Shown here: positions 63,851 through 64,000 of the stretch, one piece after another
Numbering within the stretch: the stretch's first letter is position 1
Layout of the letters: the number at the start of each line of letters is the position of its first letter
Origin: Aedes albopictus
Lineage: Eukaryota; Arthropoda; Insecta; Diptera; Culicidae
Direction: 5' to 3'
Assembly (NCBI RefSeq): GCF_035046485.1
Contig: NC_085136.1
Coordinates: 320,816,175 to 320,880,174, forward strand
Length of the DNA stretch: 64,000 nt
The notes under the pieces: model-generated
What the model saw: the letters and a program-made list of their open reading frames with translations, nothing else
Databases searched by the model: none
Told to the model about the DNA's origin: nothing
Translations under genes and position numbers: made by a program

Positions 63851-64000
63851 ACGGGACCTTGTGCCAACAACCTATTGCTGCCACAATCTCAAAGTCCGTT
63901 CAAGGAATTGGGTTGTTTAGTGAATAGAATATTGCTTTTTTCTATAGCCTAATCGAAAGAGCTCATTTTTCTGAGTATAACGTGTTTTTTTTGGATTCCA

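Overview
The window looks like intergenic or intronic DNA of a culicine (Aedes-like) mosquito. The evidence is its extreme load of nested transposable elements: several tRNA-derived SINE families (one Feilai-like), a BEL/Pao LTR retrotransposon, relics of RTE-, R1- and Jockey/CR1-like non-LTR elements, a Ty3/gypsy relic, many palindromic MITEs, and long fields of degenerate ATTCC-type short-period repeat. I found no convincing host protein-coding exon. All protein similarity I can support belongs to mobile elements. The species cannot be fixed from this sequence alone.

Layout. 1-9.6 kb: SINEs, a 958-bp TA-flanked palindromic MITE, ATTCC repeat fields and a heptamer/nonamer minisatellite. 9.6-11.8 kb: unassigned, single-copy-looking DNA. 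11.8-22.3 kb: a young BEL/Pao element on the minus strand, with 663-bp LTRs differing at one base and a 5-bp target duplication (GCCAT). Its pol frame is split between RNase H and integrase by a 3.2-kb foldback-like insertion whose termini are inverted arrays of a 16-bp repeat. 22.5-28.9 kb: a 6.4-kb non-autonomous element with piggyBac-type signature (TTAA duplications, CCC...GGG ends). It carries long inverted arms, four copies of a 15-bp near-palindrome, and a 152-bp satellite expanded about 14-fold next to the right arm. 29-31 kb: unassigned. 31-34.4 kb: degenerate and 23-bp self-complementary minisatellites, a duplicated 0.5-kb segment and a SINE-like repeat. 34.8-38.2 kb: a broken RTE-clade element. 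38.4-42.4 kb: an element with matching inverted ends, left end abutting an N gap, filled with nested insertions; one is a hAT-like MITE that splits a reverse-transcriptase relic. 43-47.6 kb: a SINE, a gypsy relic and a large ATTCC field that switches strand at its middle. 47.7-49.8 kb: MITEs and a duplicated hairpin repeat. 49.8-51.5 kb: unassigned. 51.5-55.4 kb: two head-to-tail copies of an identically 5'-truncated R1-clade element, next to 158 GT dinucleotides. 56.7-61.3 kb: an AAGATGGCGG-rich repeat and an approximately 150-bp tandem array between short inverted ends. 61.3-64 kb: mostly unassigned, with a small MITE and a retroelement 5'-region fragment.

The most interesting structures are (1) the foldback-like element inserted in a BEL/Pao element that is itself very young, implying recent activity; (2) the TTAA-flanked element in which a 152-bp unit of its inverted arm has become a satellite array; and (3) the tandem R1 copies sharing one truncation junction. 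The genes do not form a pathway. The logic of the region is serial insertion, often three levels deep.
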